Counted from the stretch's first letter, positions 21,191 to 33,095 are shown. The stretch is DNA of 64,000 bases from Bactrocera neohumeralis (GCF_024586455.1 NC_065919.1:41702839-41766838); one strand, 5' to 3'. A program made the numbers and translations. The notes: generated by a model not told the origin, from the sequence alone.

Positions 21191-21893
21191 ATATTCTCGC
21201 AACAAAGTTGCTAAGGAGAGTATTATAGTTTTGTTCACATAACGGTTGTTTGTAAGTCCTAAAACTAAAAGAGTCAGATATAGGGTTATATATACCAAAA
21301 TGATCAGTGTGACGAGTAGAGTTGAAATCAGGATGTCTGTCTGTCCGTCCGTCCGTCTGTCCGTGCAAGCTGTAACTTGAGTAAAAATTGAGATATCATG
21401 ATGAAACTTGGTACACGTATTTCTTGGCTTCATAAGAAGGTTAAGTTCGAAGATGGGCAAAGTCGGCCCACTGCCACGCCCACAAAATTGCGAAAACCGA
21501 AAACCTATAAAGTGTCATAACTAAGCCATAAATAAAGATATTAAAGTGAAATTTGGCACAAAGGATCGCATTAGGGAGGGGCATATTTGGACGCAATTTT
21601 TTTGGAAAAGTGGGCGTGGCCCCGCCACCTACTAAGTTTTTTGTACATATCTCGGAAATTACTATAGCTATTATGTCAACCAAACTCTATAGAGTCGTTT
21701 CCTTCAGGCATTTTCATATACAGTTCAAAAATGGAAGAAATCGGATAATAACCACGCCCACCTCCCATACAAAGGTTATGTTGAAAATCACTAAAAGTGC
21801 CTTAACCGACTAACAAAAAACGTCAGAAACACTAAATTTTACGGAAGAAATGGCAGAAAGAAGCTGCACCCAGGCTTTTTTTTTATAAATTGA
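21191..21893 (-). repeat. Dispersed repeat family A, 3' two-thirds, inverted copy
   Basis: Reverse-orientation match to 24183-24885: 5'-ATATTCTCGCAACAAAGTTG at the outer end, then the CTGTCTGTCCGTCCGTCCGT microsatellite, GGGCGTGGC motifs and GCTGCACCCAGGC. The match is high (well over 90% by eye). It contains mirror open frames of about 80 codons on both strands, but these merely reflect sequence identity. The nature of the family is unknown, and no protein is encoded. Confidence 0.85.
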
Positions 21894-22926
21894 AAAAAAA
21901 AAATATTTCCGAAATTCGCCTTCGTTGTCAGACATTTGCCATAAAAAATAAAAAGTACAGAGTTAATTAAAATCACTGGATGCGCAAATTTACCGGTTTT
22001 ACATTTAAAGGTTGGTACGCAGCTCCCAAGTAATTGCTCAAGAAAAAAATACATTATTTCTCAAGTAATTTTGACAGCTGGTTACGCATTGTGAATGATC
22101 CGCATTAGAAGAGCAAGAGAGAGAATAAACAAAGAAAACAAACTTTGAAAAGTATGGTTTTAACCAAAAATGTTGTTGATGAAGGTTTATACAACATTTC
22201 AAAATGGATATATGCATAATAATGACCTATTTGCATGAATTAATTACTTTGATTTTCCTTCAAGAAACAATTGTTGATTTGATGTTTCTTCGCAAAACCA
22301 GGTTTGCCATATTCACATTTTACTGAAAAAAAGTATCAAAAATTGGTACAAAAACTTTATAAATTTATCGCAGGTCTTGACCGTTTCTTAAGCGTTTTTT
22401 TATATGAAGTTTTTACGTTTCTTGAGAGCTGCGTACTAAGCTTAAGTGAGCAACAGACTATGACCTATGCATATAACCAAATACGTACATGTGAGTATAA
22501 AAAATGTATCCAGTGTTAAAGAAGGGTTAAATACGGGGGTACCTTTTACTAACGTTGGCAGCGGAGAAACCTTTAGTGATGCTTATTGACGAGTATTAAT
22601 ATTACATTCAACATTCCAGGTTTCTTGAATTTTTTAAATTTTTGGTATAATTCAGCATTTATAAATTTGTGGCAATATTGCGCATTGACATGGCTTTTGC
22701 TTGTCACTGATCTTTCCAGCAAGTAACTCAAATAGCGATAAATTGCGTAAACTTAAAAGTCAAAAACAACCTTTGATACTACTTGGTCTCATAGTTGTGA
22801 GGCATTTTGCAGTTTCTCGCAATATGTTGACTAGCAATATAAAAGTCCACCTAACGGTTATTTGTAACATCCAGAATTAATCGAATTACAAATAAAATTA
22901 CATAAATATAACATAATAGAATATAA
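21894..22926. other. Spacer between repeat copies
   Basis: AT-rich, non-coding as far as I can see. The frame 22304-22519 (+) has no recognisable motif. It forms part of the loop between the two arms of the family A inverted repeat. Confidence 0.45.
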
Positions 22927-23456
22927 AACAAGAAAAACGTTAACTTCGGCTGCATCGAAGCTAATATACCCTTCACAGGTACATTTCTTTTAGTAACTAT
23001 GTGTCCAGTTTGTATGGAAGCTATATGCTATAGTAATCCGATCTGAACAACTTTTTCGGAGATTATGTTATTACCTTAAGCAGTAATCCATGTCAACTTT
23101 TGTGAAGATACCACGTCAAATGCGAAAGTTTTCCATACAAGAACCTGATTCCGATCGTTCAGTTTGTATGGCAGCTATATGTTATAGTAGTCCGATATCG
23201 GAAGTTCCGACAAATGAGCGGCTTCTTGAAGAGAAAATGACGTTTGCAAAATTTCAAAATGATATCTTACAAACTGAGGGACTAGTTCGTTTATATACAC
23301 ACAGACGGACGGACAGACAGACGGACATGGCTAAATCGACTCAGCTCAACAAACTGATCATTTATATATATATACTTTATAGGGTCTCCGACGCTTCCTT
23401 CTGGGTGTTACAAATTTCGTGACAAACTTAATCTACCCAGTTCAGGGTATAAAAAA
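22927..23456 (+). repeat. Dispersed repeat family B, short copy
   Basis: Starts ACAAGAAAAACGTTAACTTC and ends with the near-palindrome CCCAGTTCAGGGTATAAAAA. It contains the GACGGACAGACAGACGG microsatellite and TTTATAGGGTCTCCGACG. It has about one and a half of the 154-bp internal subunits, where the copy at 39959-40793 has three. Confidence 0.85.
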
Positions 23457-23825
23457 TCTCCTGTTATGGTATTTGTTGCCAAACATCTCCAAAACGGCTG
23501 ATTTTGGTGAAATTTGGTATGAGTAACGTGTAGGTCTGAGAATCGGCCAATATACTTGTATATTTTTTACATCGGTGAACCCCAATTTTTTCTTTCTTTT
23601 TCGTACAAACTTTTTTGTTTCTATATTTGCATGATTCAGCATTGAAAAATACACCCAGTTCAAAATTTTAGGATGATGAGAGGAATTTAAATCCTAGGTG
23701 CAAGCGATAACTGGAGTAAAAATTAAGACAACTTTGAGAAACTTGGTACACGTGTTCCTTAGCAATTGAGGATGCGTTCGTAGATAGGCGTAAGTGGACC
23801 ACTGCCATAACTAAGCTTAGATATA
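23457..23825. other. Degenerate repeat-derived spacer
   Basis: 23700-23815 weakly resembles the 3' part of family A (TGGAGTAAAAATT, CTTGGTACACGTG, TGGACCACTGCC). Otherwise no signal. Confidence 0.4.
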
Positions 23826-24885
23826 CAAGTAAGGAAGGGCTAATTTCGTGTGTCACCGAACATTTTATACTCTCGCATGGTAAAGTGATAATCGAGATTT
23901 CATAATACGTCATTTACATATTTTTCAAATACCGTATTTTTGTAAAGTTTTATTCCGCTATCATCATTGGTTCCTAATGTATGTATATATTATATAGAGA
24001 AGGCATCAGATGGAATTCAAAATAGCGTTATATTGGAAGAAGGAGTGGTTGTGAACCGATTTCATCCATATTTCGTACATGTCATCAGGGTGTTAAGAAA
24101 ATATTATATACCGAATTTCATTGAAATAGGTGGAGTAGTTCCTGATTTTTGGTCCGTAAGTGGGCGACGCCACGCCCATTTTCAATTTTTAAAAAAAGCC
24201 TGGGTGCAGCATTCTTCTGCCATTTCTTCCGTCAAATTTAGTGTTTCTGACGTTTTTGTTAGTCGGTTAACGCACTTTTAGTGATTTTCAACATAACCTT
24301 TGTATGGGAGGTGGGCGTGGTTATTATCCGATTTCTTCCATTTTTAAGCTGTATATGGGAATGCCTGAAGGAAATGACTCTATAGAGTTTGGTTGACATA
24401 GCTATAGCAGTTTCCGAGATATGTACAAAAAACTTAGTAGGGGGCGGGCCCACGCCCACTTTTCCAAAAAAATTGCGTCCAAAAATGCCCCTCCCTAATG
24501 CGATCCTTTGTGCCAAATTTCACTTTAATATCTTTATTTATGGCTTAGTTATGACACTTTATAGGTTTTCGGTTTTCGCCATTTTGTGGGCGTGGCAGTG
24601 GGCCGATTTTGCCCATCTTCGAACTTAACCTTCTTATGGAGCCAAGAAATATTGTACCAAGTTTCATCATGATACTTCAATTTTAGTCAAGTTACAGCTT
24701 GCACGGACGGACGGACGGACGGACGGACAGACAGACATCCGGATTTCAACTCTACTCGTCACCCTGATCACTTTGGTATATATAACCCGATAACTGACTC
24801 TTTTAGTTTAAGGACTTACAAACAACCGTTATGTGAACAAAACTATAATACTCTCCTTAGCAACTTTGTTGCGAGAGTATAAAAA
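23826..24885 (+). repeat. Dispersed repeat family A, near full-length
   Basis: Begins CAAGTAAGGAAGGGC, then CACCGAACATTTTATACTCTCGC, written here without its last four bases as CACCGAACATTTTATACTC. It ends TTTGTTGCGAGAGTATAAAA. Length is about 1.06 kb. Internal CACGCCCA motifs and a (GGAC)n run at 24703-24730 are seen. The start (TATACTCTCGC) and the end (GCGAGAGTATA) are inverted copies of each other, so the element has a short terminal inverted motif. Confidence 0.85.
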
Positions 24886-25483
24886 GTGTAATTTGACACA
24901 GAGGATCGCAATAGCAAGGCGGCGTGCCCTCGTCTTCTAATAAGTTTAATGAACATATCTTCTAAAGCACTTAAGCTTCAACAACCAAACTCCTTTAGTG
25001 CAATTTTCTTAATAACTCCAATCGATCGTGTGAAAACTGGACTACCAGCACGCCTGCTTCCTATTTAACACATATTTAAATTCCTTCTAATTCATCACTT
25101 CCATTGATATTATGGGTCAGACTATGAAATACATTTCCGAAAAGTAGCCTTCTGTCAAAAATGGATTAAAAAGGGGTCTATACTTCCCATATCCCTCATA
25201 TACTTGTACCTAAGAGAAAGAATTTTGTATTTCCTGCTGACTTTATACCGCATATCTTCCAGATATGCGTGATTCATCTTAATAAAATTGAGAGAGCTTT
25301 TTTTTCTTTCAAATAACAGTACATCTTCGTACTTAGAATGGAAAAAATCGGATGACAGCTTGCCTTTGACCCCATATAAATAACAAACATTCTACACCTG
25401 AAATCATTTTCCAGGCTTTGATCGTGGTAAGTTGCAAGAGTATGAAATGTTCGGCTACACTCGAGCTTAGCCGCCTTGCTTGT
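24886..25483 (-). repeat. Diverged family A-like repeat, inverted, adjoining the previous copy
   Basis: Read in reverse it starts CAAGCAAGGCGGCTAAGCTC, then GTAGCCGAACATTTCATACTC, shown here as GTAGCCGAACATTTCATACT. It shares the GCCGAACATTT..TACTCT head with 60955 and 62290. It continues to 24886, where TTTGACACAGAGGATCGCAA matches the inner part of family A. It is a separate, older subfamily lying head-out against the 23826-24885 copy. Confidence 0.6.
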
Positions 25484-25939
25484 TATTGATGCAATGGCTC
25501 AGAGGATATAACTCTGTCTGTCTGCCGCACGTAAAATTTATATATTTTCCTTGCATTCTGAAAAATAATGATTAATCCTCTGTTATAAATATCAACGGAC
25601 CTTAGGCAATTTGACTCCTTTACGATTACGTGGAAAATTTTTCACCATGGTTAAGAGCAGCCCACACACTCATCGTAGCACATACATGTTGTTGCGTACA
25701 AAAGAACGCACTTGTGGCATACAATTGTACTTGAATGTTTGCCACATAAAATACCTTTATGATCGTTAGATTGAAAGTGCCAATTTATAAGCTAGGGTTT
25801 TAGCGACACTTTTCCGTCATTTGTACTGCATGCTTTATGACGCATAATTTGCTGCAAGAATGAAACCCAAAACAAAAATGCACACGAATTCGTTTGTACA
25901 GAAACTGTATGTGCTTGTAATACCCTGAGCTAAATCAGG
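25484..25939. other. No gene recognised
   Basis: Non-repetitive AT-rich DNA as far as I can see, without coding or transposon signals. Confidence 0.5.
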
Positions 25940-26045
25940 GAATACGGCAGTTGCGGCACGATATTAGTTGAAAATGTGGCGAAAAATTCACGAAGAATCA
26001 ACGCAGTATGCGACGGTGCATTATCGTGGTACAGAAACCGTCGGC
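25940..26045 (-). pseudogene. mariner transposase fragment
   Basis: The minus strand reads YHDNAPSHTALILREFFATF and then STNIVPQLPYS, the segment holding the second catalytic Asp. The DNA is clearly the same family as 10975-11262. Truncated on both sides. Confidence 0.75.
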
Positions 26046-26059
26046 TCATAATTCCAGTC

Positions 26060-26345
26060 TCTTTTATATACTCTTACAACATGATTTGTTCGCCGAACGG
26101 TTGTAAGTATTACCTAAAACCTAGGATTGCTGCCACGCTTACAAAACGCCATTAGCCGAAAACCTATAAAGTGCCATTATTAATCACTAGATTTAAAACT
26201 TTAAATTTGGCGTAGGGGATCGTTCTAATAAGAGGCATCTGTGGGCAAATTTTTTTAAATGTGGGTATGGTCTCTCCTCTAATCAGAGAACTCAGGCTTC
26301 GCCCTTAAAAAGTTCCAAGAAGATCCGACATTTTCGAAACAAGTT
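26060..26345 (-). repeat. Degenerate family A fragment
   Basis: Contains TATACTCTTACAAC, CGAACGGTTGTAAGTA, CGAAAACCTATAAAGTG and a GGGGATCG segment in the same order and orientation as 21191-21893, with deletions. Confidence 0.6.
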
Positions 26346-26359
26346 TTGTTCTGCTTTTA

Positions 26360-26778
26360 ACAAAACGGTGCCACTTCGCATTTCCCACACATCTCATCAA
26401 TCATTGAATTTATTAAGATAATATTTCGGTGAGCAGATAGAGCGTTTTGGGCACCAAAATTGTGTGATATCACACCGTTAGACTTATTCCTGTGGGAATA
26501 TGTAAAGATGCGGAGAATCCCGGTTCGATTTGAGCCTTGGAGCACCAGTCGTTCGCCAGTTACCAGTCGACATGCTTAAACGATTCATCGAAAGTTTTAC
26601 GCAACGGATGCACTATCTGAGACGTAGCCGCGGTCAATGTTGGAAGAGATAATCTTCAAAAAAAATGCCAAAGAATGTTCTTTTGAATAATAATACTCGT
26701 AAACATTCCCCATTAAATTTGGAGTTTCTGTGTATTTTCTTTAAAAAAGTAGTGAACCTCGAATTGGATCACCCTTTA
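26360..26778 (+). pseudogene. maT-like transposase C-terminal remnant
   Basis: The + strand reads CDITPLDLFLWEYVKM (DNA 26460-26505) with the third catalytic Asp, then after shifts ALSET.RSRGQCWKRIIFK-like sequence matching the RRSRGQHLNEIIFKK end seen at 2021-2100. The 3' untranslated part resembles 62620-62700. It ends in GGATCACCCTTTA, a plausible maT terminus. Stops interrupt the frame. Confidence 0.65.
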
Positions 26779-26936
26779 TATGTTTATTATATAATATAGA
26801 AGTTGTTGAATTTATATCTCTGCCTTCGATCAATGAAAGTTACGTAGTCTTATACGAGTATATGTATGTATGTATGTATGTACATATAAAAATGAATCGC
26901 AAAATGTGTTGCTAAGCGCATAACTCAACAACGCCT

Positions 26937-27036
26937 NNNNNNNNNNNNNNNNNNNNNNNNNNNNNNNNNNNNNNNNNNNNNNNNNNNNNNNNNNNNNNNN
27001 NNNNNNNNNNNNNNNNNNNNNNNNNNNNNNNNNNNN
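26937..27036. other. Assembly gap (100 N)
   Basis: Exactly 100 N, the conventional size for a gap of unknown length. It removes the left end of the Harbinger element that follows. Confidence 0.98.
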
Positions 27037-27194
27037 AAAAAAATATTGCTTTTGGGGTCCCTCAAACCTTTTGGGATGAAACAAAGAGAATAATTAATTG
27101 AAGTGAACGGGGAGTAATTTACAGGAAATTCGCAAAGGGGCCACGACCGGAAACACAAGGGCCCATGGATTTAGCATTGAAACCTACGTCCTGA

Positions 27195-27452
27195 ATGACA
27201 GTAAAAGGAAGCAAGTCATCAAATGAAAGCGGGAAAAGTGGAAGTTCAAGACCCCCTTTCCAACAAAAGGAAAATCGAAAGAAAATGGATGAAATTCCAA
27301 GGTATGCAAGAAAAACATATGAACTGAAACAGGAAGAAATTAAATTAATGAAAATGAAAGAAGAAAGAAAGAAGGAAGAAAATTTAGAGAAAAAAAGACA
27401 AAGAAAAGATGGAAATAAAACTACAAATTTTAAAATTTACCAAAAAAAGTAG
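27195..27452 (+). pseudogene. Harbinger accessory protein, C-terminal part
   Basis: An 85-codon open frame, Lys/Glu-rich and coiled-coil-like (KTYELKQEEIKLMKMKEERK), ending in a basic tail (KKRQRKDG). Its position tail-to-tail with the Harbinger transposase and its charge pattern fit the C-terminus of the MADF/Myb-like second protein. The DNA-binding N-terminus would lie in the assembly gap. It could be intact, but this cannot be judged. Confidence 0.5.
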
Positions 27453-27772
27453 GAAAAATAGGGTTTGTAAATAGATGGAAATTAGTTTATAGTTTTATTT
27501 TAAGAATGTGATGAATTTTTTTTTATTTCATATTTTAACCGAACTTGAAATTGTAATTTTTTTAAGAAAACATGTGATAAATTTATTTTTACTTTATTAT
27601 TGTAAGTGACGGAATTGAATCTGTGATTTTTTTTATTTAATTTAAAAGCATGTAGTTTTTGTAATTTTTATATATTTATTATCTGTGTAATATTGAATTT
27701 CAAAATATTGAAATAAAATAAAAAAGAATGCAATATATTATTCACTGAAGACGTATAGTTTCATTTACATCA

Positions 27773-29010
27773 AAGCATCAGTAATTTGTCGTCTGCGGCG
27801 CTCTGGTGAACCATTGCCATTTCATTAATTGGTTCCAATGGTACAACGGCATCAAAGAATGTTTCAGCCTCCTCTGGATCACCGATTCTAAATTTTTTAC
27901 AAATGTTGTGCAAGGCGCAGCATATATTAATAAAGGATGTTACTTTAGCAGGATCGTAGCGCATTTTTCTATCACTCAGAAGACACCTGAAACGGCATTT
28001 CAAAACTTCAATCGAACGTTCAACAACATTTCTCGCTTTCGCGTTCTTCTTGTTAAAAATTGACTCCCTGGTACCAGATTCTGCATGACGGAAAGGTGTT
28101 AATAAATAAGGGCTTAGTGGGTATCCGGAGTCACCTGCAAATATATTATTGCTTTCAATATTCATATGTCAAGATTAAACTTGCGCAGTAGTCAAATATT
28201 CCGAATACCTAAATAAATAGAGTTCTGATCTCCGTTTTGATGCGTTGCCTCTAAACATGCCTTTAGAAAACCATTGTTCCATACGAACGAATCGTGTGTA
28301 GAACCAGCATATCTAGCATCCACAAAACGGATATTCATATCATGATCACAAGCATGTATGTAAAAATACAATAAAATTTTATACCAATTTTTACTATTTT
28401 AAATTCAAAAACTCACAATCATTGCATTTATGCTAAAAATCCTTTTCTGTTTAGATAGAGGTGTTTGTTTGTGGTAGGAGCATAAATCGCAATATGGGTT
28501 CCATCGATGCAGCCTGGATTACCATTTTGTATTCCCGATCTTGAATAAAATTTGCTCATTGCCTGCTGCTTTCTTCTTCTTTCATATCTACGCTTATATG
28601 GGTACGACAAATTTCATTTTCCAAAATGGGTATGATCTCTTTTAAAATAAGGGAAACTGTTGGCTGAGCTTGTTCCCAACTGAAATTCATGTGCAAAATC
28701 TGAACTGCCATGTGCAAAAATTTTAACATCGGCATATGGAAGATGACATCCGACAATGAAATTTGTCTTTGATTTTATCCAGCACATACATAAATGCATC
28801 TCATTTAACCTGAAAGTTTTTTTAAATCTGTTAATAAAAACTTATGTGACGTGATATTTGTTTATGCACTTTTATAGCAATAGATACTTACAACACTGAA
28901 GAAAGTTCCATGGAATTAGAGTGATCTCTTATGAACCGTCGCTGCCTAAGTAACTTCGTTGTTGTCCTTTCAACATAACTGTCTTCAAAATATAAATCTA
29001 CGTCTAACAG
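27773..29010 (-). pseudogene. Harbinger transposase (HARBI1-like)
   Basis: From the N-terminus: DLYFEDSYVERTTTKLLRQR and FIRDHSNSMEL (28990-28890), then a GTAAGT donor; FRLNEMHLC..YADVKIFAHGSS, with QPTVSLILKEIIPILENE in another frame (a frameshift near 28680); NPGCIDGTHIAIYAP (first catalytic Asp); FVDARYAGSTHDSFVW (second Asp); FAGDSGYPLSPYLLTPF; and NVVERSIEVLKCRFRCLLSD (Glu). It ends near 27773. All catalytic blocks are present. Breaks are limited to one or two frameshifts and interruptions near 28170-28200 and 28380-28430, which may be introns. It is better preserved than the other Harbingers here. Confidence 0.78.
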
Positions 29011-29278
29011 ACATTTTTATTCACGTTTTTAAAATCACGGTAAAATTTCAAAACACAATAACGAATAAGCGAATAATAAAATTTAAAAACAATAACAATA
29101 ATACGTCAAATATGTCAATTTCGGATGAACTCGTGTGACATATCTCAATTATTTTAGTATGGCAACAAAAAAGTTGAGCGAATGTGTTCATTCTCCAGTC
29201 ACAATATGAACATGGCGAATTTTCGCCTAAAACATTCGACTCGCCAATGCATTCGCTTCGCCAGTGACAATACCAGCC

Positions 29279-29623
29279 TAAAATCATTGGTGAATTCCAT
29301 AAAATATCGACTTAGTCAGGTTAAAATGAATAAAGGTAAGCATATAAAATATAAAAAACAGAAATATGGCACGGAATTACTAAATAAAACCAGGAAAACC
29401 TACCATGCACATATAAATAATTACTACTAAGAACACTTTCATATAAGTTTTTCAATGTTTTTATAAGAATTATTTTTCTTTCTTTTATGTAATATTACGG
29501 TTACTATAAACAATAAAGTATTAAAAAAAACCTTGATGATTACTGCTTTCGTTATCTTTCAATTCAGTTTTAAAGTAGTGCACATATGTACATATATATA
29601 TTTGTATGAGGTATGTGGAAGTA
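29279..29623. other. No gene recognised
   Basis: ATGAATAAAG followed by GTAAGC (29327-29342) looks like a start codon with a donor, but nothing else supports an exon. The rest is AT-rich. Confidence 0.35.
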
Positions 29624-30768
29624 CAGTCTTACATCCTCAACGGCATGAAATGCAGCTGCCTTCCAGTAATTTTGCTCACAGCTTATTTCATGCACGCACT
29701 TGTCTATGTTATAGAGAAAGCCAGTTGCGTGGAGAATGGTACTAGGCATTTCTAATCCTTAAAGCTGTCATTCAGTAGTAGTTTGAAATCAATTTTAGTG
29801 TGCTTTTGTGTGTCAAGTTATCAGTGTACTAATTTCAGTAAAATGTGCCAATGTGTGCATAAACCATTTCAAAAATGGAAATTAACAGTGAAAGTTTGCT
29901 GAGAAAGCAAATTTGAGTAGTGCGACTGTGTAAAATATGATTGAGTGTTTCATACATGAAAGTCACATTCAAAATAAAGGCCGAAACGCATCAAATAAAA
30001 TTTTCCATGAACGTGACGGGCGTTTAATTGTGCGTAAAATTTTAGAAAACCCGGAGGATATCAGTTTCAAAAGCGATTCAGGAGGAGTTAGGGAAACAGA
30101 CTGAAATTCAGGGAGTGGGAACGAGTGTTGAGTAGCCCGAAAGAAGCCATTCATTAGCAAAACTAAGCCGAGTTGAGCTTTGGGAGCTGAAAGTCAATGA
30201 TTTAAGTTCTGGAACACTTCTTTTGGTGACGCGTCGAAATTAACCTTCTGGGCCAGATGAATGGCTTACATGTGTGGTGGAAACCCAATACTCAGCTTAG
30301 AGATGTAACGCTAAGGCCAATTGTTAAACATGGTGGGGGCAGTGTTATGGCAGGGGCATGTATTCTGCAGCCGGTGTTGGAAATGTGTTCTTTGCTGAGA
30401 GTGTTATGGACAAATCATGGTACCTTAATATTTTATAAGAAAATTTAATCCAAAGTACCGAGAAAATTGGGATTCGTTAAAATTTCCGGCATTATCAGGA
30501 AACGACCCTAAACACAAATCGCCAATAGTGCAGACCTGGCTAATACGGAATTGTCAAAATCTAATGAATGACCGGCCCAGTCACACGACATGTACCCGAT
30601 TGAGAATTTATGGTCTTTGTTGGAAAATAATATCCGTAAATACCACATTACTAATAAGGAACATCCCAAAAGTGTTATTTCGGAAGAGTGGAACAAAATT
30701 GGAACAGAAAGTACAAAAAAAAAAAAAAATTAGATAACTCCATGCCACCTCGACTAAAACCTGTACTG
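29624..30768 (+). mobile_element. Tc1-like element, decayed
   Basis: Possible termini: CAGTCTTACATCCTC (29624) and the complement of 30740-30768 (CAGTACAGGTTTTAGTCGAG). The transposase runs on the + strand: HTH region RLIVRKILENPEDISFK near 30020, then VWWKPNTQLRDVTLRPIVKH and GGGSVMAGACI (GGGSVMVWG-like, before the second Asp), DPKHKSPIVQTWLI with that Asp, and in another frame YPIENLWSLLENNIRK with the catalytic Glu about 34 residues on. Many stops and shifts, plus an internal deletion. Confidence 0.7.
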
Positions 30769-31039
30769 AAAGCTAGCAGATATTGCATTAAGTATTAAAA
30801 AAGTTTTAAAGAAATTATTTTTCTTATTTTTAGTAAAAAGTATACTGCATGAAATAAGCTGTGACAAAAAATTATATACTTTAAATTTTTATTTATTATA
30901 TATTGAAATTAAAATACCCCTTAACTTTTTATTATTATATATTTATAAGTATATATTTTTAATTTTAAGAACTTTAAATTTGTATCCTGAATTTATGTCT
31001 GTATCCAATCGCGGAATACAAATAAAATAAATATGAAAC

Positions 31040-31220
31040 TTATTACAAAACGGGAAAGAAACGGTTCATTGTTTAGTTGTAACAATATCCGTTATAGAAA
31101 ATGTATATATGTAGTTTAAAAAACATGGAATTGATAAATGTGAAGATAATGACAAAACGGACAATAAAAAGAACGGTACCTTGTTTAGTTGTAACAATAT
31201 TCGTTACAGAAAATGTAGTT
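31040..31220 (+). repeat. Two-copy tandem repeat of about 115 bp
   Basis: TTGTTTAGTTGTAACAATAT followed by (C/T)CGTTA(T/C)AGAAAATGTA occurs at 31070-31105 and again at 31182-31217, embedded in longer similarity (ACAAAACGG upstream, GTAGTTTAAA downstream). Confidence 0.7.
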
Positions 31221-31239
31221 TAAAGAGGGTGCTATACCC

Positions 31240-32060
31240 TATTTAACATAACTTTTAGATTTTGAGTTTGTGCATTAAGTTTTAAATAAAAACTGATCCA
31301 ACACTGGGTTTAGTTTAGAAAGTATAAAACTTCTTTCGCGTTATAATGCTGGTCATAAAAAATAATTTGGATGTATGGCAGTGTCAGGTTTTTTTCGAGG
31401 AAAACGACCTTTGCAGTGTTAGATTTTGAGTTTTTGTGCATTGGGTTTCAATCAAAAAACCCTGGCCGATCCAACACCATGGTTTACATGGTTTTTAACG
31501 AAAACTTCTCATAAGACGTTGGTATCCCTATGGTTTTTAAAAAAGTAACTGTGGGCTGAGACAGCAGAATTAAAGGTTTTTTTTTTTTCTAAACTCCGAG
31601 ATCACCAAAAAAACCCGATCCTGGCTAATGCTTTGGTACATTGTTTTCGATCAAACTTTTGACATTATAAAGAAGAGATATGCCAGCGACTAAACAACGT
31701 ATCACCAAAACAGCTCAATATAGCCTGTCTAGTTTTTTATTAATTTTTATTCTTTTAATAAATTAATTGTTAGGCAAAAAATCTGTCAATAAATAAAATA
31801 AACTTTTGATATTGTATGAAATGAAAAAAATAAAATTTTATTTTGTGCATTGGCAGCCTTAATTACTGAAAAATAAATGGCCGATAAAAACACCGGGGTT
31901 TTGTCAGTTTTACTATGAAGTAACTAATTCTTTTCAGCGTTGTAAGATCGGCTTTTGCAAAAAAATAACCTGGCCGATCCAACACCGGAGTGTCGGGTTT
32001 TTCGGTAAAATTTCTTTTGCGTTGGCGGCCATCATCTCTATTAAAAAATAACTTTAACCC
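31240..32060 (+). repeat. Diverged local repeats with GGCCGATCCAACACC core
   Basis: TTTTGAGTTT(TT)GTGCATT followed by GATCCAACAC occurs near 31258-31300 and 31425-31485. CCTGGCCGATCCAACACC(G) recurs at 31972. Spacing is irregular. Many homopolymer runs suggest sequencing noise. No coding content. Confidence 0.5.
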
Positions 32061-32309
32061 TGAAATCGTGGATGTATCATAGTTTTTTTTGAGTAAAGCT
32101 ATTGAATTTGGCGTTTGGCGTCAACATCAACATTTTTACTCTGGCAGAATAGCCTGTTCACTGAGCCAGTTATGATTAAGGTAATAACTCTGTATATTCG
32201 GAAAAATACTCTGAATCAATTCATTTTTTTGCTCATGATGCATAAGCAACTTGGAGAGTGTTCAAAGTGTACGGATGGACGTGTTATTTAATTGGGGTAT
32301 GAATTCTAT

Positions 32310-33095
32310 TTTTAAAAACCCTTTATTCAGGTGCATTTCTGTTAGTAACTATGTGTTCAGTTTGTATGGAATACTTTTGTTAGTAATCCGTTCTGAAACA
32401 AATTTTTTAGAGATAAAACATTGTTATTTTAGAAAATAACTAACTTATATCAGTTTCAATGAATATAAATCAAATATGTCCAACAAGAAATTTATTCCGA
32501 TCGTTCAGTGGCTGCCATATGCTTAGTTAACCGATCTAAACAATTTTATTCGAGATTACATTGATAAAATTTGAAAATAACATATAACAAATTTCTGAAT
32601 ATATCTTGTCAAATCTGAAAGTTTTTTCTATCAACCAGAATTTGTTTCGATCGTTCGTTCAATTTATGGCGCAATCGTGGGATATACTATAGTTAACCGA
32701 TCTGAAAAATTTCTTGAAATTATATTGTTAAGTTAAAAATTACATCAACATTTTTCGTGAATATATTCTTGTCAAATGTGAAAAAGTTTTACCATACATG
32801 GGTAATGATTCCGATATTCAGGAAAAATACTCTGAATCTATTCTTTTTATCCCGATATCAATGTTACATTAGCAGCTTCTTGAAGAAAATGACGTTTCAA
32901 AGTTACGGAAAAGATATCTTAATTCGCTCCGAGGAGACTAGTTCGTACAAAAAAAAAGACAATGGAAGAAAGACAGACGGACGCATGGTTAACTTCAGTT
33001 TGCAGCTCGACATACTGATCATTTATACGTATATATTGGGTCTACGATGCCTTCTGGTTGTTACAATGCCAGTGACATCCGTTCTAAACAAGTTT
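32310..33095 (+). repeat. Family B, long and degenerate copy
   Basis: Follows the order of the intact copy at 39959-40793 (GTTAGTAACTATGTGTTCAG; three GATTCCGATCGTTC-like subunits; TAGCAGCTTCTTGAAGA; AGACAGACGGAC; CTGATCATTTATA), with numerous single-base insertions and deletions. Further pieces of the family lie at 33180-33420. Confidence 0.75.

Larger units (their letters stand above)
27037..29278. mobile_element. Second Harbinger element, left end lost in the gap
   Basis: Two convergent genes, a transposase on the minus strand and an accessory protein tail on the + strand. The right terminus at 29278 reads inward as GGCTGGTATTGTCACTGGCG and is followed outside by TAA, the TWA-type 3-bp target site typical of Harbinger. 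The matching left terminus is not found next to the gap. Confidence 0.7.

Noticed and set aside
21553..24516. Open frame of about 85 codons conserved in two family A copies as a real protein
   Set aside because: The copies are nearly identical at DNA level on both strands, and the antisense frame is equally conserved. More diverged copies (26060, 43140) do not keep it.
29327..29342. ATGAATAAAG plus GTAAGC as a host start exon
   Set aside because: Four codons and a donor are not enough. There is no downstream exon, and the site lies at the edge of a Harbinger element.
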